From positions 186,001 to 250,000 of the forward strand of contig WPDH01000124.1 in NCBI GenBank assembly GCA_019137255.1: a DNA stretch of 64,000 bases. Reading direction: 5' to 3'. Below the pieces are notes generated by a model. The model did not search any database. It saw only the letters and a program-made list of their open reading frames with translations, and had not been told where the DNA came from. Each line of letters starts with the position of its first letter. Position 1 is the first letter of the stretch. Shown here piece by piece: positions 22,032 through 34,231 of this stretch. Origin of the DNA: Corinectria fuckeliana (Eukaryota; Ascomycota; Sordariomycetes; Hypocreales; Nectriaceae). A program made the translations under genes and the position numbers.

Positions 22032-22603
22032 GTTGCACCAGCTGCAACCCAAGCTTTGGCGTAGAGTCTAGTAATCAAACCCGTAAGGCTTCTGTTGGCA
22101 CAGCATCTCGATACAATTTGTTACTAATTACTTTATTTCTTTCAATTGAAGCTGTGGCAGACCCTCGCACCCATCCGGCAGTCCGGGATCTTCTCCCCTA
22201 GCGGGCGTTAGCTGATGAGCAGTCGTATTTAGCACCCTTGCACTCTCTGCCATGAATCACGCCCCTTGTTCCGTTGGGCCGGCATTTGCTCAGCCCAAGC
22301 CATCTTCAGCCAATGATTGCCTCGAGGAATGACCAAAGCCGAGAGTCGGTTTGAGGCTAAGAGGGCACAACCCCCTGCCTCCTTGCATCGATGACCGTGC
22401 GATCACCACATTAAGCAGATGAGCATCGCTACGTACCCTCTGAAGATGCAGGGCGTATAAGGGGGTCAAAGGGGTCGAGGTGGTCGAGGGGTACATTTCG
22501 ACTCCACCGTCGCGCTCCCGCTCCGCCAACCTACTGTAATTACTTCCTGGTTTTAACTTCCTCGTGATCCGCCTGGACTTTCCGGTCCGTCGGCAACTCG
22601 ATC
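22032..22603. other. Intergenic, tandem same-strand genes
   Basis: 572 bp holding the 3' flank of the carboxylesterase and the promoter of the DUF7703 gene. No other gene seen. Confidence 0.4.
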
Positions 22604-23578
22604 ATGAGTGGAGAAACGGGTCCAATCTCGGCCTCGCTGCCGATAAACATGACCATCGCCGGCCTCTTCGCTGTGGCCTGCTACAACTGCGTCGAGATCC
22701 TTATCTCGCTCCTCAGCCGCTTCAAGCGCCACGATGGCCTCTACTTCTGGAGCATGCTGACGGCCACGCTGGGCATCGTGCTGCACTCCATCGTCGTGCT
22801 GCTGCGCTACTACAGCCTGGGGCCCAACTTCCTGCTCTGCGTCTTGACGTGCGTCGGCTGGTATGGCATGGTCACCGGCCAGTCCGTCGTCCTCTACTCC
22901 CGCCTGCATCTGATCATCTTGGATCGGGACAAGACCCGCTGGGTCCTTGTCATGATCATCACCAACGTTTGCATCCTGCACGTCCCCGTCACCATTCTGT
23001 TTCTCGGCAGCAACACGCGAGATTCCCAACGCTTTCTCCCCGCATTCAACATCTACGAGCGCATCCAGCTCGCGGGGTTCTTCATACAGGAGTCCGTCAT
23101 TTCGGGTCTGTACATCTGGGAAACGTCCCGCGAGCTCAAACCCATCTTCGCGGTGAAGGGGGCCCTGGGCCGCAACCTCATCAGACATCTCATCATCGTC
23201 AACATCCTGGTCATCCTGCTCGACATAAGCCTTCTCGTCACCCAGTATCTCAGCCACTTCCAGATCCAGACCACATACAAACCCGTCGTCTACAGCATCA
23301 AACTGAAGATGGAGTTTGTCGCCCTCAACAAGCTGCTGCTACTCGTCCAGCATCGCGAATGCAGTTGTCTGCGCGTCATGGACGAACCTGGCCAAACTAT
23401 TCCTCGACCATCCTACCTCGGTATCCCAGAAGGCTCATTCGCCCAAGCCCTTCAACCTAGGAGATGCGACGACGAGGAAATTCAGCTACGTGACGTGTCA
23501 GAAACTCTCACCACTACCTCGTCACGGACTGGTAGTCGCGGTCGTGCTAGGCCATCGCCGTTCACCTTCTTAACATAG
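22604..23578 (+). CDS. DUF7703-family fungal integral membrane protein
   Basis: Single-exon 324-aa membrane protein. Seven hydrophobic spans can be drawn (for example MTIAGLFAVACYNCVEILISLL, SMLTATLGIVLHSIVVLLRYY, LLCVLTCVGWYGMVTGQSVVL, WVLVMIITNVCILHVPVTILFL, HLIIVNILVILLDISLLVTQYL). Family-typical blocks are GLYFWS, GWYGMVTGQSVVLYSRLHL, IYERIQLAGFFIQE, SGLYIWET and VYSIKLKMEFVALNKL. The C-terminal roughly 80 residues are hydrophilic and Ser/Thr/Arg-rich, probably cytosolic. Function of the family is unknown. The absence of introns fits other members. Confidence 0.85.
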   Translation: MSGETGPISASLPINMTIAGLFAVACYNCVEILISLLSRFKRHDGLYFWSMLTATLGIVLHSIVVLLRYYSLGPNFLLCVLTCVGWYGMVTGQSVVLYSRLHLIILDRDKTRWVLVMIITNVCILHVPVTILFLGSNTRDSQRFLPAFNIYERIQLAGFFIQESVISGLYIWETSRELKPIFAVKGALGRNLIRHLIIVNILVILLDISLLVTQYLSHFQIQTTYKPVVYSIKLKMEFVALNKLLLLVQHRECSCLRVMDEPGQTIPRPSYLGIPEGSFAQALQPRRCDDEEIQLRDVSETLTTTSSRTGSRGRARPSPFTFLT

Positions 23579-24991
23579 ACAGGTCCATACCGTACGTCTA
23601 CTCCTAGCATAGCTTTATAATGATGAACTTACGCTAACGACGTGATAGACTGAAAGGAACACCTGTCCTGTACTTTACTGAAAGGTGGATTGCCTTAGCT
23701 ATACTTGGTGAAAATAATTCTAAAAATTAATAATCTAATTCACAGGCAAGGCTAGCAACGTCGTGAACATGTAAAGTCTCTCTCAATGGTGAAATGTGCA
23801 GGGAACCACACCCTCGCTGAATTTTTGTGCCTCGTGTCCGCTGGCGACCTGGAAGACGTGAGGAGAGACGGGAGAAGATACGTATCTTGAGACTGGTCAA
23901 TTTTAAACAGCCTATCACAGCAGGGGTTTGCAATCACCAGCAATGTTTGGATGGTGTGGTGGAGTTCAGCATACATATACAACACCAAGCGCAACGGCTG
24001 CATACTCGTTGCCATATGTGCTTGAGTTGGCAAGACCCAGAATAGTCGGAGAAATTTCATAACATTGCTGCCTGCAGATAGCTGTCTGAGTAATTGTGGC
24101 TTTGTATCGTGCTCCACTCGAGTAATCTTTGTATGATTTTCATGCACTTTAATCGTGCTCCCGGCCTGGCCTCGGTCTTCACAGAAGTGTAGATAAGGGT
24201 GCAGAAGAGAATGCTGCTCCCGCCTCTCGCTAGTAACACGCAAGATTGGCAGCTTCGTCATACTGGGGTTGGATTAAACCATCAATGTCAAAAAAATGTT
24301 TCCTTTCCTGATTGGGTTGAAACACGGGCGGCCAAGGGATCTAGGACTGACAGAAAATGGAGCCCTCAACAGATGCATTCAACACAACGCTACCTGATAA
24401 TGCAACGTGCTGACGGCTGAGAAATCAATTGATCGCGTCCTCTTGCCGTGATTACCAAGCTATCGAGAAAAAGAATGGCTAGCGGCATGACTCTTGGCCG
24501 GTTCGACCCACAGGTCTTGTATGATCTGCAGCTAAGACCAGTGAGTAACGTTGGCGAGGCCGTGACGATAGCAACTTGTCTGCGGATTTTAGATAATCAG
24601 CCACGCAAAGCTCCGTTATCCTCGCTTTTCTCCGATCACGGACAGATGCCGGACTGGTGGCGCGCTCGTTCTAGTTACTAATTCGACGGCTAGTGCAGTA
24701 GCTTGATGTAGGCTGACTGCTGGTCGCTATGATAAGCGTCATTGTGGATGTAGGTTGAAGCTAAATCCGATTCTTTGGTCTTCTTTGCATTCCCCATGGG
24801 AGATAACATTGGCTTTGATACAAAACCTTTCGTCTTCTTCCCATCTTGAACTCTGACCAGCAAGTTTAATCCAAGTTTCAGCTCTCAACTACCGAGTGTC
24901 AACTATTCAGTAGCTCCAGGCATCTGACTGCCTGCAAAGTCACAAGTGCCTTATTGGATGAGTCAAGTTTAAGCCACCGGTTTATCACAAG
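23579..24991. other. Gene-free interval upstream of the ABC transporter
   Basis: About 1.4 kb. Several short open frames (for example about 24448-24681) lack motifs or consistent coding bias. It is probably the long promoter of the downstream transporter gene; no PDRE-like TCCGYGGA box was found. Confidence 0.45.
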
Positions 24992-27900
24992 ATGTGGGGC
25001 ACCACAGTCGACGGCGATGCCCTTCGCCGAACGCATTCAGCGGCGTACGGAGAATCGACACAGTCTCATCTTCATAACCCCAACAGAGACGTTTCCAGCG
25101 CCCAAAGAACGCAACATGACACCGGCGACCGCTCCCCTAGTAGCGACCTCGCCAGGGATGGCACTTGGGGCGAGAGGGATGCGGAAGGCATCGACGAGCA
25201 CGAGGCGATCGAGGAGTACGAAGCCCTCGGGCGGAACCTGGTGCAGCTGTACAAGACGAGGACGCAGGAATCGCGCGCAAGCAGACCCCGGGCTTCCTCT
25301 GCACGCGTGAGGTCGCAAAGCCGTAAGGGTCAAGGGCGAGCAAGGGAGGAAGGCGGCTTGGATGACGAGCTCGACGATGGAAGCGAGACGACGGAGATGG
25401 ACGGGGAGTTTGACCTCGGGGACTTCATGCGCGAAGGCCATTTCGAGAAGCGCACCGAAGAGGCGGGCTCCCTGAAAAAGGTCGGCGTCATCTACGAGAA
25501 CCTCACCGTCAAGGGAGTTGGCAGCACGGCGACCTTTGTGCGAACCGTCCCCGATGCAGTCCTGGGGACCTTTGGCCCTGATCTGTATCACATTCTCGCC
25601 GACTTCTTCCCGCTCCTGCGGTTCCGCAAACCTCCGACTCGAGACCTCATCCGCGACTTCACCGGCTGTGTACGCAACGGAGAGATGATGCTCGTGCTCG
25701 GCCGCCCCGGCTCGGGCTGCAGCACGTTTCTCAAGGCCATCAGCAACAAGCGGGAGTCTTTCGCCGCCGTCGAGGGCAACGTCTCCTACGGGGGAATATC
25801 GGCGGAAAAGCAGAACAAGCAGTATCGAGGAGAAGTCACCTACAACGACGAAGACGACATTCACTTTGCGACGCTCAGTGTCTGGAGGACCCTCACGTTT
25901 GCCCTCATGAACAAGAGCAAGAAGGCCGTCAAGAAGGACATCTCCGTTATCGCCAATGCCCTGATGAGCATGTTCAAAATCGGCCACACCAAGCACACGC
26001 AGGTCGGAGACGAGTACCTTCGCGGAGTGTCTGGCGGTGAACGAAAGCGCGTTTCCATTGCAGAGACCTTGGCTTCCAAAGCTACGGTAATCGCATGGGA
26101 CAACTCTACTCGAGGCCTGGACGCATCGACGGCGCTCGACTACGCAACGTCCCTGCGCATAATGACGGACGTGAGCAACCGGACGACCCTCGTGACCCTG
26201 TACCAAGCTGGCGAGGGCATCTACGACCTGATGGACAAGGTGCTGGTCATAGACGAAGGGCGAGAGATCTACTCCGGGCCGGCCAGCAAAGCCAAGCAGT
26301 ACTTCCTCGACCTCGGCTTCGAGTGCCCGGAGCGTCAGACCACTGCAGACTTCCTGACGGCCGTCACGGACCCCAACGAGCGTCGCTTCCGGCCCGGCTT
26401 CGAGCACAAGGCGCCCAAGACGGCGGCCGAGTTCGAGTCGGCGTTCCGCGCCTCGCAGCACTACCAGGATCTCCTCGCCGACGTTGCTTCGTACAAGAAG
26501 CAGCTGCACCAGACCGACTACGAGGATGCGAAGCAGTTCGAGGGCGCCGTCCAGGAGTCCAAGTCGAAGCACGTCTCGGAAAAGTCCCCCTACACAATCC
26601 CCTTCTATCGCCAGGTCATGGCGTGCAGCCAAAGGGAAGCCTGGCTTCTCCTAGCCGACACGACTACTCTGTGGACGAAGCTCTTCATCATCGTGTCGAA
26701 CGGCTTGATCGTCGGCTCGTTGTTCTACGGCCAGCCCTCTACATCCGACGGTGTCTTCACCCGAGGCGGTGCGCTCTTCTTCTCCATTGTGTTTCTCGGC
26801 TGGCTCCAGATGTCGGAGCTGATGAAGGCCGTCTCCGGACGAGCCGTTGTAAGCCGCCATAACGAGTATGCCTTCTACCGGCCGTCTGCTGTCTCGCTCG
26901 CCCGCGTTGTCCTCGACATTCCCGTCGTGGCCATCCAGGTCTGCATCTTCGGCATCGCCATGTACTTCATGACGGGCATGGATGTGGATGCTGGCAAGTT
27001 TTGGATCTACATGCTGTTCGTCTATACCACGACGCTCATGGTTACCGCTCTGTACCGCATGCTCGCCAGCTTGTCGCCAGACATTGACACGGCTGTTCGG
27101 TTCTCCGGCATCGCGCTCAACTTGCTCGTCATCTACACCGGCTATGTTATTCCCAAGACTCAACTGTTGAGCGACTACATCTGGTTCGGCTGGATGTATT
27201 GGATTAACCCCATTAGTTATGCGTTCGAGGGCGTGTTAACGAACGAGTTGTCCAACCGGGTCATGCAGTGTTCGCCCGACCAACTGGTGCCTCAGGGCCC
27301 CGGTGTTCAGTCCCAGTATCAGGGCTGTGCCGTCGCCGGTGCATCGGTCGGGTCGACCAATGTCTCGGGCAGTGCCTACTTGCGAGACATGTACGACTAC
27401 AGTCGGTCGAACCTCTGGCGAAACTGGGCGGTTGTCATTGCCTTCGCCGTCCTGTACATCCTCGTTACCGTGGTCGCCACTGAAACCGTCAACTTTGCGT
27501 CGGGGGGCAGTGGTGCTCTCGTGTTCAAGAAGAGCCGCAAAGCCAAGAGGGAACTTCAGCAGGCTACTGCTCCCGTCGATGAAGAGAAGGCTGCGCCCTC
27601 AGACAGCAAGTCTAGGAGCTCCCCATCGACAGCCGCGCAGGGTCAATCCACCGAGGCTGCTCAGGACGACGAGCCTCTGGACCAGCTGACCGAGAGCAAG
27701 TCAATCTTCACCTGGAGGAATCTCGAGTACACTGTCCCCTATCAGGGCGGAGAGCGGAAACTTCTCAACCGTGTCAACGGATACGCCAAGCCAGGCGTCA
27801 TGGTGGCACTCATGGGCGCCTCTGGTGCTGGCAAGACAACGCTGCTCAACACTCTCTCTCAGCGCCAAACCACAGGCGTTATCAAGGGCGACATGCTGGT

Positions 27901-29742
27901 CGATGGGCGCGAGCTTGGCGCCGACTTCCAGCGCAACACTGGGTTCTGCCTTCAGGGTGACCTCCACGACAACACCCAGACCATCCGCGAAGCCATTGAG
28001 TTTTCCGCTCTGCTCCGCCAAGACGCGTCTATCAGCCGCGCTGAGAAGCTAGCTTACGTCGACAAGATCATCGACCTGCTGGAGCTCAATGACTTGCAGG
28101 ATGTCATTATCAAGTCCCTCGGCGTGGAACAGCGCAAGAGACTCACCATCGGCGTCGAGCTTGCCGCGAAGCCGTCTTTGCTCCTGTTCCTCGACGAACC
28201 GACCTCGGGACTAGACTCGCAGTCTGCGTATTCCATTGTTCGGTTCCTTAGGAAGCTAAGCCGCGCCGGGCAGGCCATCGTCTGCACCATCCATCAGCCG
28301 AGTTCCGTCCTCATTGAGCAGTTCGACATGGTCCTCGCACTCAACCCCGGCGGCAACACGTTCTACTTTGGGCCTATTGGCGAGAACGGCAAAGACGTGG
28401 TCGACTACTTTGCCAAGCGCGGTGCTGTCTGTCCACAGGGCAAGAATGTGGCCGAGTTCATTCTCGAGACGGCTGCCCGCCCGCACAGGCGACCGGACGG
28501 CACCAAGGTGGACTGGGATCAAGAATGGGTGCAGAGCAACGAGGCTGGCCAAGTCATTGAGAGCATCGAGAGCTTGAACCAGTCACGACGCCAGGAGACG
28601 AGTGACATCACTGCCCACGACTCCAAGGCCCTCCACATGTTTGCCGCATCGACGTGGGCCCAATCAGCCGAGTTGACAAAGCGCATGTTTAGGCAGCATT
28701 GGCGCGACCCGTCTTACATTTACGGAAAGCTGTTTGGCGCCGTCATCATGGGCATCTTCAACGGCTTCACGTTCTGGCAGCTGGGCAACACCATCCAGGA
28801 CATGCAGAACCGCATGTTCACGTGTTTCCTCATCATCACTGTGCCGCCGACCGTTGTCAACGCGGTTGTCCCCAAGTTCTACGGCAACTTGGCCTTGTGG
28901 CAGGCTCGCGAGTATCCCTCCCGCATTTACGGATGGGTTGCTTTCTGCACCGCCAACGTCGTCACCGAGATTCCTGCGGCGGTCGTGTCCGGCTTCCTGT
29001 ACTGGGTGCTCTGGTACTGGCCCACCGGACTGCCCACGGAGAGCTCCGTCTCGGGCTACACGTTCCTGATGACGATACTCATGTTCCTGTTCTTCAACAG
29101 CTGGGGCCAGTGGATCTGTGCCTTTGCGCCGAGCTTCACCGTCATCTCCAACGTGCTGCCCTTCTTCTTTGTCATGTTTGGGCTGTTCAACGGCGTTGTC
29201 CGGCCGTATAGCGCCTTGCCGAGCTTCTGGAAGTACTGGGTGTATTACGCAAACCCTTCGACGTACTGGATCGGCGGGATGCTCGCTGCCACACTGGACG
29301 GTGCTGTCGTGGAGTGCAGTCCATCGGAAACAGCAATGTTCAATCCGCCACCGAACCAAACATGTTATGATTACGCAGGTGATTTTGCCGACACGGCCGG
29401 TGGTTCTTTGTCAAACCCCAACGCAACCACTGGATGCATGTACTGTCCGTACACCAGCGGCAATCAGTACCTGGCAACGCTCAATATCCAGGCGGACGAG
29501 AAGTGGCGAGGTAAGTACCTTTTCTCGTCTCATTGGGAGAACATCCATTCTAACGCCGAATTCTAGACTTTGGAATCTTCCTTGCTTTCTGCATCTCCAA
29601 CTGGGCGTTGGTGTATTTCTTCATCTACACCGTTCGCATCCGTGGATGGAGCTTCGGGTTTGGCGCTGTTTTCGGTTTCCTGGGTAAGGGTGTCGACCAG
29701 GTCAAGAAGCCATTTCAGAGGGGTACAAAGACACAGGAGTAA
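24992..29742 (+). CDS. PDR-type (ABCG) full-size ABC transporter
   Basis: Plasma-membrane multidrug or xenobiotic efflux pump, 1564 aa, (NBD-TMD)x2. Exon 1 24992..29510, 56-bp intron, exon 2 29567..29742. NBD1 has the family's atypical Walker A GRPGSGCST (Cys for Lys), signature VSGGERKRVS and WDNSTRGLDAST. NBD2 has canonical Walker A GASGAGKTT, degenerate signature LGVEQRKRLTIG and LFLDEPTSGLDS. This asymmetry is normal for fungal PDR pumps. Membrane domains carry FFSIVFLGWLQMSEL, YRMLASLSPD, FNGVVRPYSALPSFWKYW and the final NWALVYFFIYTVRIRGW span in exon 2. The N-terminus is long, acidic and Arg/Ser-rich. The hybrid histidine kinase starts 246 bp downstream on the same strand. Such pumps handle azoles, plant defence compounds or metabolites; the substrate is unknown here. 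Confidence 0.95.
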
Positions 29743-29988
29743 TTATAAAGAATGGGTATAGAGCTATAGAAGGAAAATTGAATTGGGTACTGGGTGGGTC
29801 GGAACTTTAGACAAATGTGTAGAGAAAGCCAGCACGTAGGCCTAGGCAAGTAGATTAGATACTTAGGTGATTAGGATGGCTATGATGTACTCTTAATAGA
29901 ATAAACCATGCGGCGTATCTAAGTAACTAGACCATGAGTCTAGAAGCATCCTCGTCAAAATATGCCTCCCCTCATGTTCTGAGCTCGC

Positions 29989-32900
29989 ATGAGCTCCACG
30001 ATAAAACATAAAACCATGGCCCCAGCATCAAGTAACAGGCAGCGGACGCCATTCTTCCCGAGAGCAGATGCTGCTGTCCTGGCGTCGAGGAAAGGCTCCC
30101 CTCCGCCTTTCCTGCAGGCCGTCGAGCCCGTCTTTGACCCGGACAATGCCGATAAACCCATTGAGCCATGGTCCCCGGACGTAGAAAAGTCCTTCTACCT
30201 ACCGAAGGAGGAGCCCTATGCACCCGCATCGGTTCTGGAAAGGGTCACTTGCCTCTCTGATCGATATCTGCGTGCCTTTCTGGCCGAGAACGAAAGGCTC
30301 AGGCTGTCCATGCTTTGGTACTATACCCGCAATATCTTCAAGGAGACTGAGTTTCTCTCTGGGCTCCAAGAGACGGCACAGCTTACCAAAGACTCTGCAG
30401 AATGGGAATTCGTCATCATCGGCATCATGGATGTCAATTTCTACATCCACCTAGCCACAGTCGGGCTTCCTCTAGCCATCCTCCCGCGTGGTGAAGCTAT
30501 ATGCTCGCACACTATTGTCCAGCCACTTGGTGTATGTTACGGGCGTCCAGCCCCTGAATTGACTGTGCTAATCCCCCATATTAGTGTGTTTATGTTGCCA
30601 AACATGATGGAGGACTGGATATTCCAAGAGTCGCCAAACGTGGAGTCCGGCGGGCTCCGGGCGTACGCTGGTGCACCACTCCGCCTGCAAAACGAATCCG
30701 GTGACTGCGTTGGGCTTGGGTCACTTTGCGTGGTCTCAACTACGAGTCAGGCCCCATTGACCAAATCCCAGCAGCACACACTTGCTCACCTGGCCGACTG
30801 GGTAGTCTCTGACATCGTTCAGTGTGCAAGGGCAAGACGCCAGCGGGAACGGCGTCGAATGGCTGAGCTCGTCGCTGCGGCACAAGCGGAATTGGGCAGT
30901 GCTGACTCCGAGGAGCCGGTCCTCAAGATCCTGAGGACCACGTATCCAGACGCAGCCATCAGCCTGACATTCCCCAAGGCCACCCATCTCGACGTGGAAG
31001 GACGAGGCCCCATATCTCTGTTTGACCTTGAAGACGGCTTGTGGGAAGACGCCGACTACATTGATGACTTCATCGCGGATTCAAACTACCAGGCCCTTCC
31101 AACCACCAGGGTAGTGCGCGTGATTGCCGCTCAGTGCGAGAACATATCGGGACCCTCTTTTCTTGCTGTTGCATCCAAGGACTTCCGACTAGTGTTTGAT
31201 GATATCGATTCTTGGTTCCTTCAGACTTGTGCGGGGATGCTCGCTCAGATGTGGCAAAAACGTCTCCTAGCAGACGTAATGAGAGCAAAGGAGAAGTTCC
31301 TGCGGGGTATTTCCCACCAGCTCCGAACTCCAATTCACGGCATTCTTGGCTCTGCAGAGTTACTGGCCGAAGAGTTGAGGTCGCCCAACTCGCCCAAGTT
31401 GCGCGAAAGCTCGTTCCCGGCGGTGTCAACAGTACTGGATGTAGCCCCTGCGGCCAATCCTGGCGGGCCAACCCTTTACCTGGATACCATTCAAAGGTCT
31501 GGGCGAGACCTGATTTCCATCGTCAACAGCATGATCACGCTCGACGGATGGGCCGACATCGCCATGACGGACCGGTGCCACGTGGTACATACTATCGACG
31601 AACTCGAGGCCGAGCTGGTCAACGAATTACTCAAGGTCTTGTCAGGAGACACCCGTTACAGATCCTCTATCTTCTTCAACCACAACCTGCCGACGGGTTG
31701 CGATAAGTTCCGGACGGATCTCAACCTGCTTCGGGACAGCTTGCTCCCCCTCGTCATCAACGCAATCCAGCACACGCCGGAAGGAATCATAAATGTGACT
31801 GGATCAATACGTCCAGACTCAAAGGAGTTCGTCGTCGACATTGAGGACACTGGCCGTGGCATACATGCCGATCACCACCAACGTATATTCGAATCATACG
31901 AAAAGGTCGGCGAACACTCAACGGGCGCCGGACCGGGCCTGACTCTTGCTTCAAAATTCGCATCGCTCCTCCACGGATCTGTCGAATTGATATCGTCCGA
32001 GGTTGGCCGCGGTTCGCATTTCAGAGCCACGTTCTTGGAAGTCGAATGCACACCTTCACCGATCCCCTTGCAGCCACTGGCTCTGAAGTTCAAAAACATA
32101 CCCTCAAAGTTCTACAATATGGCCTCTGCCTCAGACGATGTGTCGCTGTGCGATTATTTCACCAGATGTCTGAGCTTGCACGGCTTTACTGCCTCGGACA
32201 GCATAGAGGACAGCTTTATAATTATTGATTACGTGCCCGACTTGGAACAGCGCCGCAAGTCTGTTTCACGGATCCCACCAGGACAGGTCGCCATCTGTCT
32301 GGTTCCGGCCTCAGAAAGAGAGATATGCCCGGAGCAGACTTTTGAGAACGTGGGTTTCCTTGGAGGACTGTTTTCGACCACAACGATGAGCTCGGCTCTT
32401 GAAGAAGTAGACAGGCGTCTCTCGGAGACCAAAGCCTCGCGGGCGGCGCATATAACCCGATCCGATAAACACCTGCTTGCAGACCCGATGACAGACGAAA
32501 GCCCGGGTGTTGACAACGGAGCCGGGCCTATAGCTGATTCATCCCGTTCAATAGAACTACCAGCTCAACTAGTCGCAAAAAGCCCAAGTGACCCCAGCTC
32601 AGTCGCCGTTCTACCACCACCAATACCTCAATCTCAAGTAGTAGCTTCTGCGGAATCAAGAGTAGTTATTCCAATATTCCCTGCTCTCTCAACTACTCCC
32701 AAACCCACGGCGCTGCTGGTCGACGACAACGTCGTCAACTTGCGCATCGTGCAGATGTACTGTCGCAAACGAGGATTACCATATTGCTCCGCAACCGACG
32801 GCAAGCAAGCCGTCGAACTGTTCTCGCAGCATCAGTCATCAGCTTCCACCGGCGCGGGATCTCCGATCCAGCTCATCCTTATGGACTTTCAAATGCCAGT

Positions 32901-33117
32901 GTGCGATGGCATTGAAGCCACCCGGCAAATACGGCTGCTAGAGAAACAAAGGCAGTGGAGAGTGAGCACCTTGTTCATTGTGACCGGCCAGAACAGTGCG
33001 ATGGATAGGACGTCTGCAGATGGTGCTGGCGCCGATGACTACTTTGTGAAGCCTGTCAGCATCGAAGTCCTGGATCGGGCTGTCAAACGGTATTTTCCTG
33101 CTTTTATAGCGACCTAG
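29989..33117 (+). CDS. Soluble hybrid histidine kinase (GAF-like sensor, HisKA, HATPase, receiver)
   Basis: Two-component hybrid kinase of 1042 aa, cytosolic (no membrane span). The N-terminal 100-300 region looks GAF-like (LPRGEAICSHTIVQP, GGLRAYAGAPLRLQNESG, GLGSLCVVS). The H-box is FLRGISHQLRTPIHG with phospho-His443. HATPase boxes are N (LLPLVINAIQHTPEG), G1 (VDIEDTGRGI), F (FESYEKV) and G2 (GAGPGLTLA). A roughly 200-residue linker follows, then a receiver domain: LLVDDN, phospho-Asp966 in LILMDFQMPVCDG, TGQN, and Lys in DYFVKPV. Phosphate should pass His443 to Asp966 and on to an Hpt protein. The ATG at 30016 (aaaaccATGG) is an equally good start. Residues between QPLG and VFMLPN contain an 18-aa insertion relative to the family pattern that resembles an unspliced intron (see findings). 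HHK group not assigned. Confidence 0.92.
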   Translation: MSSTIKHKTMAPASSNRQRTPFFPRADAAVLASRKGSPPPFLQAVEPVFDPDNADKPIEPWSPDVEKSFYLPKEEPYAPASVLERVTCLSDRYLRAFLAENERLRLSMLWYYTRNIFKETEFLSGLQETAQLTKDSAEWEFVIIGIMDVNFYIHLATVGLPLAILPRGEAICSHTIVQPLGVCYGRPAPELTVLIPHISVFMLPNMMEDWIFQESPNVESGGLRAYAGAPLRLQNESGDCVGLGSLCVVSTTSQAPLTKSQQHTLAHLADWVVSDIVQCARARRQRERRRMAELVAAAQAELGSADSEEPVLKILRTTYPDAAISLTFPKATHLDVEGRGPISLFDLEDGLWEDADYIDDFIADSNYQALPTTRVVRVIAAQCENISGPSFLAVASKDFRLVFDDIDSWFLQTCAGMLAQMWQKRLLADVMRAKEKFLRGISHQLRTPIHGILGSAELLAEELRSPNSPKLRESSFPAVSTVLDVAPAANPGGPTLYLDTIQRSGRDLISIVNSMITLDGWADIAMTDRCHVVHTIDELEAELVNELLKVLSGDTRYRSSIFFNHNLPTGCDKFRTDLNLLRDSLLPLVINAIQHTPEGIINVTGSIRPDSKEFVVDIEDTGRGIHADHHQRIFESYEKVGEHSTGAGPGLTLASKFASLLHGSVELISSEVGRGSHFRATFLEVECTPSPIPLQPLALKFKNIPSKFYNMASASDDVSLCDYFTRCLSLHGFTASDSIEDSFIIIDYVPDLEQRRKSVSRIPPGQVAICLVPASEREICPEQTFENVGFLGGLFSTTTMSSALEEVDRRLSETKASRAAHITRSDKHLLADPMTDESPGVDNGAGPIADSSRSIELPAQLVAKSPSDPSSVAVLPPPIPQSQVVASAESRVVIPIFPALSTTPKPTALLVDDNVVNLRIVQMYCRKRGLPYCSATDGKQAVELFSQHQSSASTGAGSPIQLILMDFQMPVCDGIEATRQIRLLEKQRQWRVSTLFIVTGQNSAMDRTSADGAGADDYFVKPVSIEVLDRAVKRYFPAFIAT

Positions 33118-34231
33118 TAATAGTATCTGCTTGTAGATTTGTTTGATAGCTCGAGTCAATATCCTTTCAAATAGGAAACGATATATATAAGCATGCCAAG
33201 GCCATCAGCCTTGACAGACACTTGGCTGGCAAATCCGCATTCGACTTGACCCTAATTCGGCAGTTGAGATGTCAAGTGCCGCTCATTTATATGCCCAACT
33301 CCCACGGGCGACCAGGCATGTCAACTTGTCTCTGGCCGGTTGCGGGCAACTCGCAAGCGCTTTGGCTTGGGAACGAAGTGGCGACTCGAGACGTTCAGAC
33401 AGGCACGTCACTGCACCTCTCCTGCCTGTCCATTTCGAACAAGGGTGGCAAGCTGTCTTCCAGAGCATCCGGCTGTTCGGCTTGTGGAGTCATGTTAACC
33501 TAGGCTGAGGGGTTCACGCAGAATGAAGTTGGCTAGAATATTACAGCCCTCGGGTCAAGATGTGGGATAAAGATCCTAGACATTGGCCAATTTATGTGAC
33601 CAAGGGAGGTGTTAAATATATCAATTCTGTTCCTTAGCAATGCATCACTGGGCTAGAGGAAGGGAGCCCCTTAAGAGGTTAGGGCGATGATCATTGCGAT
33701 CGCCCTGCCGATCGTACGATACAACTTATCTGGCCGATGATTCGGATGTAGCTTATCGAGCTGTTCTTGTAGTTAGATTGATGTGAAAGTAGTGTCAATA
33801 ATGAATACTACGTAGAGAGTACCTGTTTTCGTTAAACGACTGACCTTTAACTAAGCACCAATGTAGCCAAGTCTTACCTTTAAGCACCAGAGGCTTATAC
33901 CCAGGCTCGAGCACATCTCTGCTCCAACAAAGCTCATCCATTCTGCAACGACTACAGCCCATGGACCGGCTAACTTCGGCGACGTAACATTAAGCGTCTG
34001 AGGATTGGAATATTTTCATATTCATAGAATTCTTCATATTCAGACTGCGAACTTTGGCAGTTTTAATCCCAACTACCTCGCTTCTCAAATAAACAAAAAC
34101 TTCAGATATCGCCCCTGATTCACTTATATCCTCATGACCGTAGAAAGAATCCTTCGAACATTGACAGACAGCACTATACTCGTGTTACTGAAGCCGAAGC
34201 TGAATCTAGATGATCATATGTCGACCGAGTT
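33118..34231. other. Gene-free interval between convergent genes
   Basis: About 1.1 kb between the histidine kinase and GH31 3' ends. No motif-bearing open frame; a local palindrome cgatcgccctgccgatcg lies near 33699. Nothing else seen. Confidence 0.45.

Noticed and set aside
24448..24681. 77-codon open frame upstream of the ABC transporter
   Set aside because: Short and without recognisable features.
25037..26632. 531-codon open frame antisense to the ABC transporter
   Set aside because: Shadow of a GC-rich, strongly codon-biased gene; no domain and the sense protein is certain.
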